A stretch of 64,000 nt of DNA. Origin: Pseudomonadota bacterium (GTDB lineage Bacteria > Pseudomonadota > Gammaproteobacteria > Xanthomonadales > Xanthomonadaceae). This document shows positions 36,839-45,225 of the stretch, piece after piece. Positions within the stretch are counted from its first letter, which is position 1; each line of letters starts with the position of its first letter. The notes under the pieces are model-generated. The model saw only the letters and a list, made by a program, of their open reading frames with translations. It had not been told where the DNA came from and ran no database searches. The DNA is taken from the NCBI GenBank assembly GCA_023388715.1, contig JAEWFT010000024.1, positions 41,197 to 105,196 of the forward strand, written 5' to 3'. A program made the translations under genes and the position numbers.

Positions 36839-37542
36839 GCGCACTGCGCCCCGCCGTGGTGCTGGTCTCGGGCGGGATGGATTCCGCGGTGGTGCTGGCG
36901 ATCGCGCGCGAGGCCGGTTTCGATGCGCATGCGCTGAGCGTCCGCTACGGTCAGCGCCACACCTCGGAGCTGGACGCGGCCGCGCGCGTCGCGAACGCGC
37001 TGGGCGCACGCGCGCATAAGACCGTGCACGTCGACCTGCGCAGCATCGGCGGCTCGGCGCTGACCGACACGGGCATCGACGTGCCCACCGACGCCGACGG
37101 CCACGTGATCGGGCAGGGCATCCCGTCCACCTACGTGCCGGCGCGCAACACCATCATGCTGTCGGTGGCGCTGGGTTGGGCCGAGGTGCTGGGCGCCACC
37201 GACCTGTTCTGCGGGGTCAACGCGGTCGACTATTCCGGGTATCCCGATTGCCGGCCGGAGTTCGTCGACGCATTCGAGCAGCTCGCTAACCTGGCCACCA
37301 AGGCCGGCGCCGAGGGCAGCCGGTTCCGCGTGCACGCGCCGTTGATGCGGATGTCGAAGGCGCAGATCGTGCAGGAGGGCCTGCGCCTGGGCGTCGATTT
37401 CGCGCAGACCGTCAGCTGCTACCAGGCCGACGAGGACGGACGTGCCTGCGGCCATTGCGATGCCTGCCGGCTGCGCGCGCAGGGCTTCGCCGAGGCCGGC
37501 GTCCCCGACCCGACGCGCTATGTGGACGGCGCCATCGGTTAG
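36835..37542 (+). CDS. queC: 7-cyano-7-deazaguanine synthase QueC
   Basis: ATP-dependent ligase making preQ0 from 7-carboxy-7-deazaguanine and ammonia. 235 residues with the PP-loop SGGMDSAVVLA (12-22) and the C-terminal four-Cys zinc site (SCYQ, ACGHCDAC). The ATGA overlap with queE shows coupled expression; the substrate passes directly between the two products. The stop codon (TAG, 37540-37542) is part of the -10 box of the following tRNA gene. Confidence 0.95.
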   Translation: MSALRPAVVLVSGGMDSAVVLAIAREAGFDAHALSVRYGQRHTSELDAAARVANALGARAHKTVHVDLRSIGGSALTDTGIDVPTDADGHVIGQGIPSTYVPARNTIMLSVALGWAEVLGATDLFCGVNAVDYSGYPDCRPEFVDAFEQLANLATKAGAEGSRFRVHAPLMRMSKAQIVQEGLRLGVDFAQTVSCYQADEDGRACGHCDACRLRAQGFAEAGVPDPTRYVDGAIG

Positions 37543-37545
37543 AAT
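37517..37545 (+). promoter_or_regulatory. Candidate tRNA-Lys promoter inside the end of queC
   Basis: TAGAAT (37540-37545) lies 14 bases before the tRNA 5' end and shares the queC stop codon. It is followed by an all G/C discriminator (GCGCGCCCGCC), as expected for stringently controlled stable RNA. The -35 region is weak. Confidence 0.4.
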
Positions 37546-37558
37546 GCGCGCCCGCCGT

Positions 37559-37633
37559 GGGTCGTTAGCTCAGTGGTAGAGCTGCGGACTTTTAATCCGT
37601 AGGTCGATGGTTCGAATCCATCACGACCCACCA
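37559..37633 (+). tRNA. tRNA-Lys, anticodon TTT
   Basis: 75-base cloverleaf with encoded CCA. Acceptor GGGTCGT (37559-37565) pairs with ACGACCC (37623-37629). D arm is GCTC-AGTGGTA-GAGC. Anticodon stem GCGGA/TCCGT has loop CTTTTAA, anticodon TTT. T arm is GATGG-TTCGAAT-CCATC. Its position directly after queE-queC matches other gammaproteobacteria. Confidence 0.97.
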
Positions 37634-37702
37634 TCTCGCGGCAGTGGCCTCGCCGGGGACTCGATCCGTAGGCCGATGGTTCGAATCCATCACGACCCAC
37701 CA
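37634..37702 (+). pseudogene. Degenerate second copy of tRNA-Lys
   Basis: The last 41 bases of the tRNA plus two bases (37595-37635) are repeated at 37664-37704 with one mismatch (T37604 to C37673). This gives a full T arm, 3' acceptor strand and CCA. Upstream of that, CAGTGG..GC.G.GGACT still aligns with the D and anticodon arms, but the 5' acceptor strand is lost and the anticodon loop is shortened (CTTTTAA to CTCGA). It cannot fold into a functional tRNA. Either a decayed tandem duplicate or the remnant of an integration event. Confidence 0.8.
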
Positions 37703-37712
37703 TCCCTTCCTA

Positions 37713-39035
37713 CTATTCGGCAAACGCCTCGCGCGTCAGGTTGATCGGCGCGGCGGTGGTGCAGGCGACATCGTCCTCGATGCGGATGCCGCCATAGGGG
37801 CGGAATGCGTCCACCCGCGACCAGTCCACCGCATTGCCCAGGCCCTTCGCCTTCAGCTCATCGAGCAGCATGTCGATGAAGTAGATGCCCGGCTCGATGG
37901 TCACCACCATGCCCGGCTCCAGCGTGCGGGTCAGGCGCAGGTAGGGGTGTCCCTCCGGCTTGTCGATCATCGCGCCGCCCCTGTCGGACGCCGCGAAGCC
38001 GGCGACGTCGTGCACCTGCAGCCCGATGCCGTGGCCGATGCCGTGCGGGAAGAATGCACTGGAGACCCCGGTCGCCACCGCCTCTTCGGCGGAGACCTTG
38101 ATCACCCCGAACTCCCGCAGGATCGCGGCGAGCGAGAGGTGCGCGTCCAGGTGCAGCTGGCGATAGTCGAATCCGGGGCGCACGGCCGCGCACATGGCCT
38201 GCTGCGCAGCGTCCACCGCGCACACCATCGCCGCGAACTCGTCGTCGGCGGCGGAATAGGTGCGGGTGATGTCGCAGGCATAGCCGCCAAAGCTGGCGCC
38301 GGCATCGATCAGGAAGCTGCGTACGGGCTTAGGCGCCACCCGATCACGCTCGGTGTAGTGCAGCACCGCGGCGTGCTCGTTCAGCGCGACGATGTTGCCG
38401 TAGGGCAGGTCGTTGGCGTCCTGGCCGGCGGCCTGGCAATAGGCGAGGTGGATGCCGAATTCGCTGGCGCCGGCGCGGAAGGCGCGCTCGGCGGCGCGGT
38501 GCGCGCGTACGCCGATGCGGCTCGCCCGCCGCATCATCTCGATCTCGTACGGCGTCTTGTAGGCGCGGTGGTAGTCCAGGTAGGCAAGCGCGGGCGCGGG
38601 ATTGTCGGGCACGAACGCCTGCAGTGCGCTCTGCGGCTCGCCGAGGATGGCGCATCGCGCGGGATCCGCCGGCAGCAGCCCGATCGCCTCATCCGCGGTG
38701 CGGATGACCTCGATATCGAAATGCTCGACCCAGTACCCACTCGGCGCCTCCGGCACCACGTGCCAGTAATCGCGCGGCTGCAGGAACAGCAGCCTTGGCC
38801 GCTTGCCGGGGGTGATCACCAGCCAGCTGCCCGGGGCCTTGGTGACCGGCAGCCAAGCCTTGAACTGCGGGTTCACCGCGTAGGGATAGTCGCGGTCGTC
38901 GAAGGCCTGGTAGTGCAGGGTGCCGCTGGGAATGACCAGGTGTTCCCGGCCGGCGCGGCGCATGGCCTCGGCGGCGCGCGCCTGCAGGGTCTCGAGGTGC
39001 TGCGGGTACAGCTCGGCAAGCGGGGACTGGGACAT
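37713..39035 (-). CDS. pepQ: Xaa-Pro dipeptidase PepQ (M24 metallopeptidase)
   Basis: 440-residue cytosolic prolidase-type enzyme of the pita-bread fold. The N-terminal domain carries RDYWHVVPEAPSGYWVEHFD, typical of PepQ. The M24 domain shows the dinuclear metal ligands: IDAGASFGGYACDITRTY (two Asp), FPHGIGHGIGLQVHD (His), VVTIEPGIYF (Glu) and GGIRIEDDV (Glu). E. coli PepQ also hydrolyses organophosphate triesters. Convergent with the tRNA-Lys region; its stop is 8 bases beyond the 41-base repeat. Confidence 0.95.
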   Translation of the reverse strand: MSQSPLAELYPQHLETLQARAAEAMRRAGREHLVIPSGTLHYQAFDDRDYPYAVNPQFKAWLPVTKAPGSWLVITPGKRPRLLFLQPRDYWHVVPEAPSGYWVEHFDIEVIRTADEAIGLLPADPARCAILGEPQSALQAFVPDNPAPALAYLDYHRAYKTPYEIEMMRRASRIGVRAHRAAERAFRAGASEFGIHLAYCQAAGQDANDLPYGNIVALNEHAAVLHYTERDRVAPKPVRSFLIDAGASFGGYACDITRTYSAADDEFAAMVCAVDAAQQAMCAAVRPGFDYRQLHLDAHLSLAAILREFGVIKVSAEEAVATGVSSAFFPHGIGHGIGLQVHDVAGFAASDRGGAMIDKPEGHPYLRLTRTLEPGMVVTIEPGIYFIDMLLDELKAKGLGNAVDWSRVDAFRPYGGIRIEDDVACTTAAPINLTREAFAE

Positions 39036-39108
39036 GGGGCAACCGGGCGTTCGGGGGACGCCTGATTTTGCCATCCCGGCCCGACTTGGTGATTGCGCGG
39101 TGACGCCA

Positions 39109-39453
39109 TCAGCCGTCGGCTGCCTGCTGCGTCCACGCCTGCAGCGCGTGCGCCGCCTCTGGCGGCAAGCCGACGAAGCGCAGCCCGATCCAGTGCTGGC
39201 CTGGCGCCGCAAGGTCGTCATGCCACAGCACGTGCGCGCCGGTCTCCAATGATGCCATGCCGCCGGCATCGTCCGGCAAGGCAAACCGGAACTGGAACAA
39301 CCCGTCCGGCACCAGCTGACGATTGGCGATCAGCAGCATCCCGCCCGCCGAGAGATTGGCGATGCAGCCGACCACTTCGCCGGTCATGGTGTCGGTCACC
39401 TCCACCATGCCCGGCACGCTGCGACGCGGCTTGCGGCGCCCGTCAGTGCCCAT
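39109..39453 (-). CDS. PilZ domain protein
   Basis: 114-residue protein consisting of one PilZ domain. The c-di-GMP-binding motif is present as RRKPRRSVPG (RxxxR, residues 6-10) and later LSAGGML (D/NxSxxG-like, about 39-45, with NLSAGG). It may bind c-di-GMP. The ATG at 39453 lies 11 bases inside the upstream DUF1631-type gene, so the two are translationally coupled and likely act together. Confidence 0.87.
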   Translation of the reverse strand: MGTDGRRKPRRSVPGMVEVTDTMTGEVVGCIANLSAGGMLLIANRQLVPDGLFQFRFALPDDAGGMASLETGAHVLWHDDLAAPGQHWIGLRFVGLPPEAAHALQAWTQQAADG

Positions 39454-41695
39454 GGCCACCCTCCTTGCCCGGCATGGCTGCGCTGCCCGCAAGCTGGTGC
39501 AGGCTGGAATGCATCGCGCGCCAAGCGGCTTCCGCTGGTGCCACGTCTTCGCTCAGCAGTTGCGCGCGGCCTTCCGCCACCGCCAGCGCGAGCGTCGGCA
39601 GGTCCTCGCCCGGCACGCGCTGGCCGCGGCGGTTGAGCAGCAGCGTCTGCCCGGTGCGCGCGCTGGCCCAACCAAGGCGACGGCGGACCCAGTGGCCCGG
39701 CGCCTCCTCCTGCTCGATCCAGAGCCGGGCACCAGGCCTCTTCATGCGGTCCATGGCCTCTTGCGCCGCATCCGTCAAAGGCGGTGGTCGGGTCTCCGGC
39801 GCGACCCCTTCGCCCAGCCGCGCCCGCGCGCGCAATTGCACGAGCAGCCCGGTGCGCGAGGTCAGATCCGATTCTTCGCAGGGATATCCGGTCAGCTGCG
39901 CGGCGATCGCCTGCGCATCCGAGCGGTGGTAGCCCACCTGCTCCAGCGATTGCCCGACCAGCCCGAACAGCGCAGGATCCGGCGTGCCGACCGCCTCGCC
40001 GGCGGCGCGATCGGCGATCCGGCGGGTGGCCTGCATCAACTTGTCCCATGCATCCGAGCCTTCGACGTGGCGCAGGTGGCCCAGCGCCAGCACGTCGGCC
40101 CACGCCTGCGACAGCAGGGTCGCTTCGAACTTGGGCAACTCGCGCCCGGCGATCTTCTCTGCGATCTGCGCGCTGGCATGCATTCGCGCCAAGGCCAGTT
40201 TCTCGCGCCCGCGGGCCGCTTCCACCTGGCGCCGCTCGCTCAGGTCGAAACTGCGCTGCAGCACCTGCAGGCGCTCCCGCAGCTGCTGGTTGGCCTTTGC
40301 GAACGTGGCCGGCTCCGCCTCGGGATCCAGTTCGATCATCGCAATGGCCTGCTGCAGGTGGGCCCGCCATTGCGGGCTCAGGTCGTCGGCGCCCAGCCAG
40401 CGCGCCCCGGCAAGCGAGAACGCATCCAGCAACTGGCGAGCCGGGTGGTCGGCGTCGACGAAGAAGCGATGGTCGCGCAGGGCAAGTTGCAGCACGGGCA
40501 GGCGCATCCGGCCGATCAACTGGTCGCCGGGGCTGCCGGTCTGCAACTCGCGTTGCAGGTGGTCGAGGAACAGCCCCAGCAGTTCGAAGGTGTCCAGGTC
40601 CGCCTGCGCCAGCGACATGCCGTGGCCGCTCGACCGGCTCGCGCGCTCAAGCAGGGCAAGCCGCGCCTGCTCGACGGTGGCGATAGGATCGGGCGATGCG
40701 CGCAGGCTGCGCAGCGATTGCGACACTGCCTCGGAGGCCATGGTGGGCGGGGGCGCGCCCTGATTGCCCGGGCGCAGCTTCTCCAGCAGCTGGCGACGAT
40801 TACGCAGCAACGCTCGCAGCGCCTGGAAGCGGTCGTCCTCCAGGGCGCCGGCTGCACCCTGCTGCGGCCACCGCATGCCGGCACTGGTCACGGCGGCCAC
40901 CGCGTCGGACGTCTGCGCGGAGGAGGCGGACGAGGCAGGACCCTTGGCGCGGCTGCCCTGCGTGCCGGTCGGCTCGCGCCGCTCCGCGGGGCGCGGTCGG
41001 AGGGGAATGAAACTTAAATGGGGCAGGATGCCAAGGTCGGCGAGCGTCGCGTTGATCACGTCGAGCAGGGGCGGGTAGGCGGCCATCACGTGGGCGTCGA
41101 ACTGCTCGAACAGCCGGGCGTGGGCCTGGCGGTCCAGGGGCAGCGGGGCGATCGCCTCCACGAAGGCACGCGTGAGCAGGTGCGGCCCGAGCGGCATGTC
41201 CTCCATTTCGAAGACGGGGCGCGCCGCGAGGACTCCCAGCCGGTGCGCGAGCAGCTGCAGGGCCAAGCTGTTGCGTACCTCGGCGCGCGACGCAGTGGCC
41301 TCCAGCAGTGCCTCGTCCGCGGCCGCCTCGTCATCGAGCAGGCTGAGGCTCAATGCGCCTGGATTTGCAGGTCGGGATACCGCCGCCTTGGCGGGTTCGC
41401 GGATCCCCGCGAGGGAGGCTTCGAGCTGTGCCATGAATCGGGTGGTGATGCCCGCGGCCCCTGTCCGCAACGCCTCCATCGCAGCGGCGTGCTCCTCGTG
41501 CGCGCGGCGGTCGCCTCTTGGCACGGCATTGCGCAATGCCAGCTGGGCTTCGTGCAGGGCTTGGGCCAGCGGTGCGCCCAGTACCGAGGTGACATCCGAC
41601 AGCACGCGGGCAAGGACGCTGCGCACGCGGGGAGGCAGCGCAGCATGCTCGAGGGTGCGCGGTTGCTCGGCGATGTCCTGGTGGCTGGAGTCCAA
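39443..41695 (-). CDS. DUF1631-family protein, large cytosolic protein of unknown function
   Basis: 750-residue soluble helical protein that I recognise as DUF1631 type (sometimes misnamed thymidine phosphorylase in annotations). Distinct stretches are the N-terminal LPPRVRSVLARVLSDV, the central AHARLFEQFDAHVMAAYPPLLDVINATLADLGILP, and DTFELLGLFLDHLQ with RMRLPVLQLALRDHRFFVDADHPARQLLDAFSLAG. The C-terminal part, WIEQEEAPGHWVRRRLGWASARTGQTLLLNRRGQR, looks PilZ-like. No Met or GTG fits the start, so TTG at 41695 is used; a TAGAAT -10 (rc of 41728-41733) lies just upstream. Overlaps the PilZ gene by 11 bases. Confidence 0.82.
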   Translation of the reverse strand: MDSSHQDIAEQPRTLEHAALPPRVRSVLARVLSDVTSVLGAPLAQALHEAQLALRNAVPRGDRRAHEEHAAAMEALRTGAAGITTRFMAQLEASLAGIREPAKAAVSRPANPGALSLSLLDDEAAADEALLEATASRAEVRNSLALQLLAHRLGVLAARPVFEMEDMPLGPHLLTRAFVEAIAPLPLDRQAHARLFEQFDAHVMAAYPPLLDVINATLADLGILPHLSFIPLRPRPAERREPTGTQGSRAKGPASSASSAQTSDAVAAVTSAGMRWPQQGAAGALEDDRFQALRALLRNRRQLLEKLRPGNQGAPPPTMASEAVSQSLRSLRASPDPIATVEQARLALLERASRSSGHGMSLAQADLDTFELLGLFLDHLQRELQTGSPGDQLIGRMRLPVLQLALRDHRFFVDADHPARQLLDAFSLAGARWLGADDLSPQWRAHLQQAIAMIELDPEAEPATFAKANQQLRERLQVLQRSFDLSERRQVEAARGREKLALARMHASAQIAEKIAGRELPKFEATLLSQAWADVLALGHLRHVEGSDAWDKLMQATRRIADRAAGEAVGTPDPALFGLVGQSLEQVGYHRSDAQAIAAQLTGYPCEESDLTSRTGLLVQLRARARLGEGVAPETRPPPLTDAAQEAMDRMKRPGARLWIEQEEAPGHWVRRRLGWASARTGQTLLLNRRGQRVPGEDLPTLALAVAEGRAQLLSEDVAPAEAAWRAMHSSLHQLAGSAAMPGKEGGHGH

Positions 41696-41776
41696 CGCGC
41701 GTCCCCGAGACTGTGCGACCTGTCGCGATTCTAGCGGCCGATGGCACGGCCCGGTAAAGCCCCGCAGCGCCTAGGA

Positions 41777-42940
41777 TCAGGCGGCGTCCTGCAGGAACAG
41801 CCCGATCACGTCATTGGTGAAGCGGCGCCCGAGCTCGGTGGGACGCAGCCAATCAGGGTCGGCTTCCAGCCAACCGCGCGATCGCGCCTGTTCAAGCTGC
41901 GGCGCGATTGCACTGCGGGGCAACCCGGTGCGGGCCTCGAACATGGCCAGTGGCACGCCTTCGTTGAGACGTAGCGCATTGAGCATGAAGTCGAAGGGCA
42001 AGCGGGCCTCGCCCAACACCTCGTCTCCGCCAACGGCGGCATCGGTCCCCGCCTTCAGCAGGTAGTCGGTGGGGTGCTTCACCTTCCAGCGGCGCAGCAC
42101 CCGTTGCTCCGCCCCGAGGGTCAGCTTGCCGTGCGCGCCGGCGCCGATCCCGAGGTAGTCGCCGAACCGCCAGTAGTTGAGGTTGTGCGCGCACTGCCGG
42201 CCCGGGCGGGCATAGGCGCTGACCTCGTACTGCCCGAAGCCGGCGTCGGCCAGGCGCGTTTGGCAGGCCTCCTGCATGTCCCAGGCGCCGTCCTCGTCGG
42301 GCAGGCCGTCGGGCACCCGCACGGCGAACACGGTGTTGGGCTCCAGGGTGAGCTGGTAGTGGCTGAGGTGGGTCGGTTCCAGCGCGATGGCGCGCTGCAC
42401 GTCATCCAGCGCCATCGCCAGCGTCTGCCCGGGCAGGGCATACATCAGGTCAAGGTTGATGTTGTCGAAGCCCGCGTCCTGCGCGGCGCGCACCGCGCGC
42501 TGGGCATCGCCGCCGGAATGGATGCGGCCCAGCCGGTGCAGGCAGCCGTCATCGAAACTCTGTACGCCAAAGCTGAGCCGATTGACGCCGGCCGCGCGGT
42601 AGCCGGCGAACGGCCCGTGCTCGACCGTGCCGGGATTGGTTTCCAGGGTGATCTCGGCGCCCGGGGCGAAACGCAGCCGCGCGCTGGCGCCCTGCAGGAA
42701 GCGGTCGATCGCCTGCGGCGAAAACAGGCTCGGGGTGCCCCCACCGAAGAACACGCTGTGCACGGTGCGGCCCCAGGCCAGCGGCAGGTCGAAATCGAGG
42801 TCGGCCAGGAGGGCGTCGACGTAGGCGTCGAACGGCGGCGCGCCCGCGCGGTGTTCGTGCGAATTGAAGTCGCAGTACGGGCATTTGCGCACGCACCACG
42901 GCAGGTGCACGTACAGCGACAGCGGCGGCGTGGTGAGCAT
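41777..42940 (-). CDS. hemW: Heme chaperone HemW (HemN-like radical SAM protein)
   Basis: 387-residue radical SAM protein that transfers heme; once taken for an oxygen-independent coproporphyrinogen oxidase. Cluster ligands are Cys16-x3-Cys20-x2-Cys23 (CVRKCPYC). GGGTPSLF and the HNLNYW motif typical of HemW rather than HemN are present, and a C-terminal winged-helix HemN_C domain follows (about 310-380). It forms a run with rdgB and rph on the same strand (3-base gap to rdgB), a conserved arrangement in proteobacteria. Confidence 0.94.
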   Translation of the reverse strand: MLTTPPLSLYVHLPWCVRKCPYCDFNSHEHRAGAPPFDAYVDALLADLDFDLPLAWGRTVHSVFFGGGTPSLFSPQAIDRFLQGASARLRFAPGAEITLETNPGTVEHGPFAGYRAAGVNRLSFGVQSFDDGCLHRLGRIHSGGDAQRAVRAAQDAGFDNINLDLMYALPGQTLAMALDDVQRAIALEPTHLSHYQLTLEPNTVFAVRVPDGLPDEDGAWDMQEACQTRLADAGFGQYEVSAYARPGRQCAHNLNYWRFGDYLGIGAGAHGKLTLGAEQRVLRRWKVKHPTDYLLKAGTDAAVGGDEVLGEARLPFDFMLNALRLNEGVPLAMFEARTGLPRSAIAPQLEQARSRGWLEADPDWLRPTELGRRFTNDVIGLFLQDAA

Positions 42941-42943
42941 CGC

Positions 42944-43534
42944 TCAGCGCAGGGCGTCGAGCCGCGCGCGCAGCGTCGCCAGCGCGATGCCGCGGTGGCT
43001 GTCGCGGTTCTTGGTCCCGGCCGGCAACTGCGCCGCGCTGCAGCCGTGCGCGGGCGAGAAGAACACCGGGTCGTAGCCAAAGCCGCCTTCGCCAAGGCGC
43101 CCGGGCAGGATCCGGCCCTCCCACACGCCCTCGGCGACCAGCGGTTGCGGGTCCTTGGCGTGGCGCAGCAACGCCAGAACGCAGACGAAGCGGGCCGTGC
43201 GCGCGACCTCTTCGACGTGGTCCAGCTCGGCAAGCAACCGGTCGATGTTGGCCTCGGAATCGCCGTGGCGGCCGGCATAGCGCGCCGAATACAGGCCGGG
43301 CGCGCCGCCCAACGCATCCACGCACAGCCCCGAATCGTCGCCCAGCGCTGGCAGCCCGGTAACGGCCGCCGCATGGCGCGCCTTGAGGATGGCGTTCTCG
43401 ATGAAGCTCAGGCCGGTTTCCGCCACATCGCCGACGCCGAATTCCGATTGCGCATGCAGCGTGAAGCGATCGCCGAGCAGGTCGCGCAACTCGGCGAGCT
43501 TGCCGGCATTGCCGCTGGCCAGCACGAGCTTCAT
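42944..43534 (-). CDS. rdgB: XTP/dITP diphosphatase RdgB
   Basis: 196-residue Ham1/RdgB nucleotide-sanitising enzyme that removes ITP, dITP and XTP. Signature stretches are LVLASGNAGKLAELRDLL (2-19), SFIENAILKARHAA, LGDDSGLCVDALGGAPGLYSARYAG (catalytic Asp pair) and GGFGYDPVFF. The HRGIALATL tail includes the substrate-binding His-Arg. Separated from rph by 7 bases. Confidence 0.96.
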   Translation of the reverse strand: MKLVLASGNAGKLAELRDLLGDRFTLHAQSEFGVGDVAETGLSFIENAILKARHAAAVTGLPALGDDSGLCVDALGGAPGLYSARYAGRHGDSEANIDRLLAELDHVEEVARTARFVCVLALLRHAKDPQPLVAEGVWEGRILPGRLGEGGFGYDPVFFSPAHGCSAAQLPAGTKNRDSHRGIALATLRARLDALR

Positions 43535-43541
43535 CGCGACC

Positions 43542-44270
43542 TCAGCCCTCGGCCAGCGCGGCCTGCTGCGCGGCGAACAGCTCGCCGCAGCCGGCCTGCG
43601 CCAGTGCCAGCAGGCCGTCGAGCTCGTCGCGGCGGAAGGCATGGCCCTCGGCGGTGCCCTGCAGTTCGATGAAGCCGCCGCCATCGTTCATCACCACGTT
43701 CATGTCGGTGTCGCAGTCGCTGTCCTCCTCGTAGTCCAGGTCCAGCACCGGCACGCCTCGCCAGATCCCGGCGGAGACGGCCGCCACCGCGCCCATGATC
43801 GGGTCCTTGGCGATCTCGCGGCGCGCCTGCAGCCAGCGCACCGCATCGACCAGTGCCACGTAGGCCCCGGTGATCGCCGCGGTGCGGGTGCCGCCATCGG
43901 CCTGCAGCACGTCGCAGTCCAGGGTGATGGTGCGTTCGCCGAGCGCGCCACGATCCATGCAGGCGCGCAGGCTGCGGCCGATCAGGCGCTGGATCTCCAG
44001 CGTGCGGCCGCCCTGCTTGCCGCGCGCGGCCTCGCGGTCGCTGCGGGTGTGGGTGGAGCGGGGCAGCATGCCGTACTCGGCGGTGACCCAGCCGCTGCCC
44101 TTGCCGCGCAGGAAGCCGGGCACCCGGTTCTCCACGCTGGCGGTGCACAGCACGCGGGTGTCGCCGAACGCCACCAGCACCGAGCCCTCGGCATGGCGGG
44201 TGTAACCGCGCTGGATCGATACCGCGCGCATCTGGTCGGAAGCGCGTCCGCTCGGGCGGGCGACGGTCAT
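43542..44270 (-). CDS. rph: Ribonuclease PH
   Basis: Phosphorolytic 3'-5' exoribonuclease that trims tRNA 3' ends and degrades rRNA. 242 residues, full family length. Key stretches are RPSGRASDQMR, GDTRVLCTASVENRVPGFLRGKGSGWVTAEYGMLPRSTHTR, RGKQGGRTLEIQRLIGRSLR (RNA- and phosphate-binding Arg residues) and DCDVLQADGGTRTAAITGAYVAL. First gene of the rph-rdgB-hemW run, divergent from yicC across 74 bases. Confidence 0.97.
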   Translation of the reverse strand: MTVARPSGRASDQMRAVSIQRGYTRHAEGSVLVAFGDTRVLCTASVENRVPGFLRGKGSGWVTAEYGMLPRSTHTRSDREAARGKQGGRTLEIQRLIGRSLRACMDRGALGERTITLDCDVLQADGGTRTAAITGAYVALVDAVRWLQARREIAKDPIMGAVAAVSAGIWRGVPVLDLDYEEDSDCDTDMNVVMNDGGGFIELQGTAEGHAFRRDELDGLLALAQAGCGELFAAQQAALAEG

Positions 44271-44344
44271 GGGAATTCCAGGGGTGCCGGCAGTGGGCGG
44301 GGCGCTAGATTACCATTCGGGTTCCACCGCCCTGGCGCCAGACG

Positions 44345-45211
44345 ATGTCGATCCGAAGCATGACCGCCTACGCCGCCGGCGAGCGCAACACGCCGTGGGG
44401 CGTGCTCGGCTGCGAACTGCGCGCGGTCAACCACCGCTTCCTGGAAGTCGGCGTGCGCCTGCCGGAGGAGTTGCGGACGTACGAGCCGCTGCTGCGCGAG
44501 CGGGTGTCGGCGCGCGTCGCGCGCGGCAAGCTGGAGTTGGCGATGCGCCTGCGCGCGCCTGACACTGCGGGCGGCCTGCACGTCAACGAGGCGCTGGTCG
44601 ACGAGCTGGCGCGCATCAACCTGGGCCTGACGTCCAGGTTCCCCGGGCTGCGCACCAGCCTGACCGAACTGCTGCAGTACCCGGGGGTGCTGCAGGGCCG
44701 GGGCGTCGATCCCGAGGCATTGCAGGTCGAGGTGCTCTCGCTGCTGGATGCGGTGCTCGACGACTTCGTGGCCGCCCGCGAGCGCGAGGGCGGCAAGCTG
44801 GCGGTGGTGATCGGCGAACGCGGCGAGGCCATCGGCCGGATCGCGGCCGAGGTGCGTACGCTGGTGCCGCAGATCCGCGCTGGCCAGCGGCTGAAGCTGC
44901 AGGCGCGGCTGGCCGAGCTCGCGCAGCCGGCCGAGCCCGCGCGGGTCGAGCAGGAACTGGTGATGTGGCTGCAGAAGCTCGACGTCGACGAGGAGCTGGA
45001 CCGCCTGGACAGCCACCTGGTCGAGTTGCGCCGGATCCTCAAGGGCGGCCGGGAGCCGGTCGGGCGCCGGCTGGATTTCCTGCTGCAGGAGTTCAACCGC
45101 GAGGCGAACACGCTGGGCAGCAAGTCGGTGGATGCGCGCACCAGCAACGCCGCGGTCGAGCTGAAGGTGCTGATCGACCAGGTCCGCGAACAGATCCAGA
45201 ACATCGAATAG
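44345..45211 (+). CDS. yicC: YicC-family endoribonuclease
   Basis: 288-residue member of the YicC/YloC family, whose members have been shown to act as endoribonucleases. Recognised by the N-terminal SMTAYAAGERNTPWGVLGCELRAVNHRFLEVGVRLPEELR, the YPGVLQ segment and the conserved C-terminal GRRLDFLLQEFNREANTLGSKSVDARTSNAAVELKVLIDQVREQIQNIE. It lies directly upstream of gmk, as in E. coli and many others, and is divergent from rph. Confidence 0.95.
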   Translation: MSIRSMTAYAAGERNTPWGVLGCELRAVNHRFLEVGVRLPEELRTYEPLLRERVSARVARGKLELAMRLRAPDTAGGLHVNEALVDELARINLGLTSRFPGLRTSLTELLQYPGVLQGRGVDPEALQVEVLSLLDAVLDDFVAAREREGGKLAVVIGERGEAIGRIAAEVRTLVPQIRAGQRLKLQARLAELAQPAEPARVEQELVMWLQKLDVDEELDRLDSHLVELRRILKGGREPVGRRLDFLLQEFNREANTLGSKSVDARTSNAAVELKVLIDQVREQIQNIE

Positions 45212-45225
45212 GGGGTGAGGTGAGC

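Noticed and set aside
37634..37702. A second functional tRNA-Lys
   Set aside because: The 5' acceptor strand does not pair with the 3' strand and the anticodon loop is shortened, so no cloverleaf forms.
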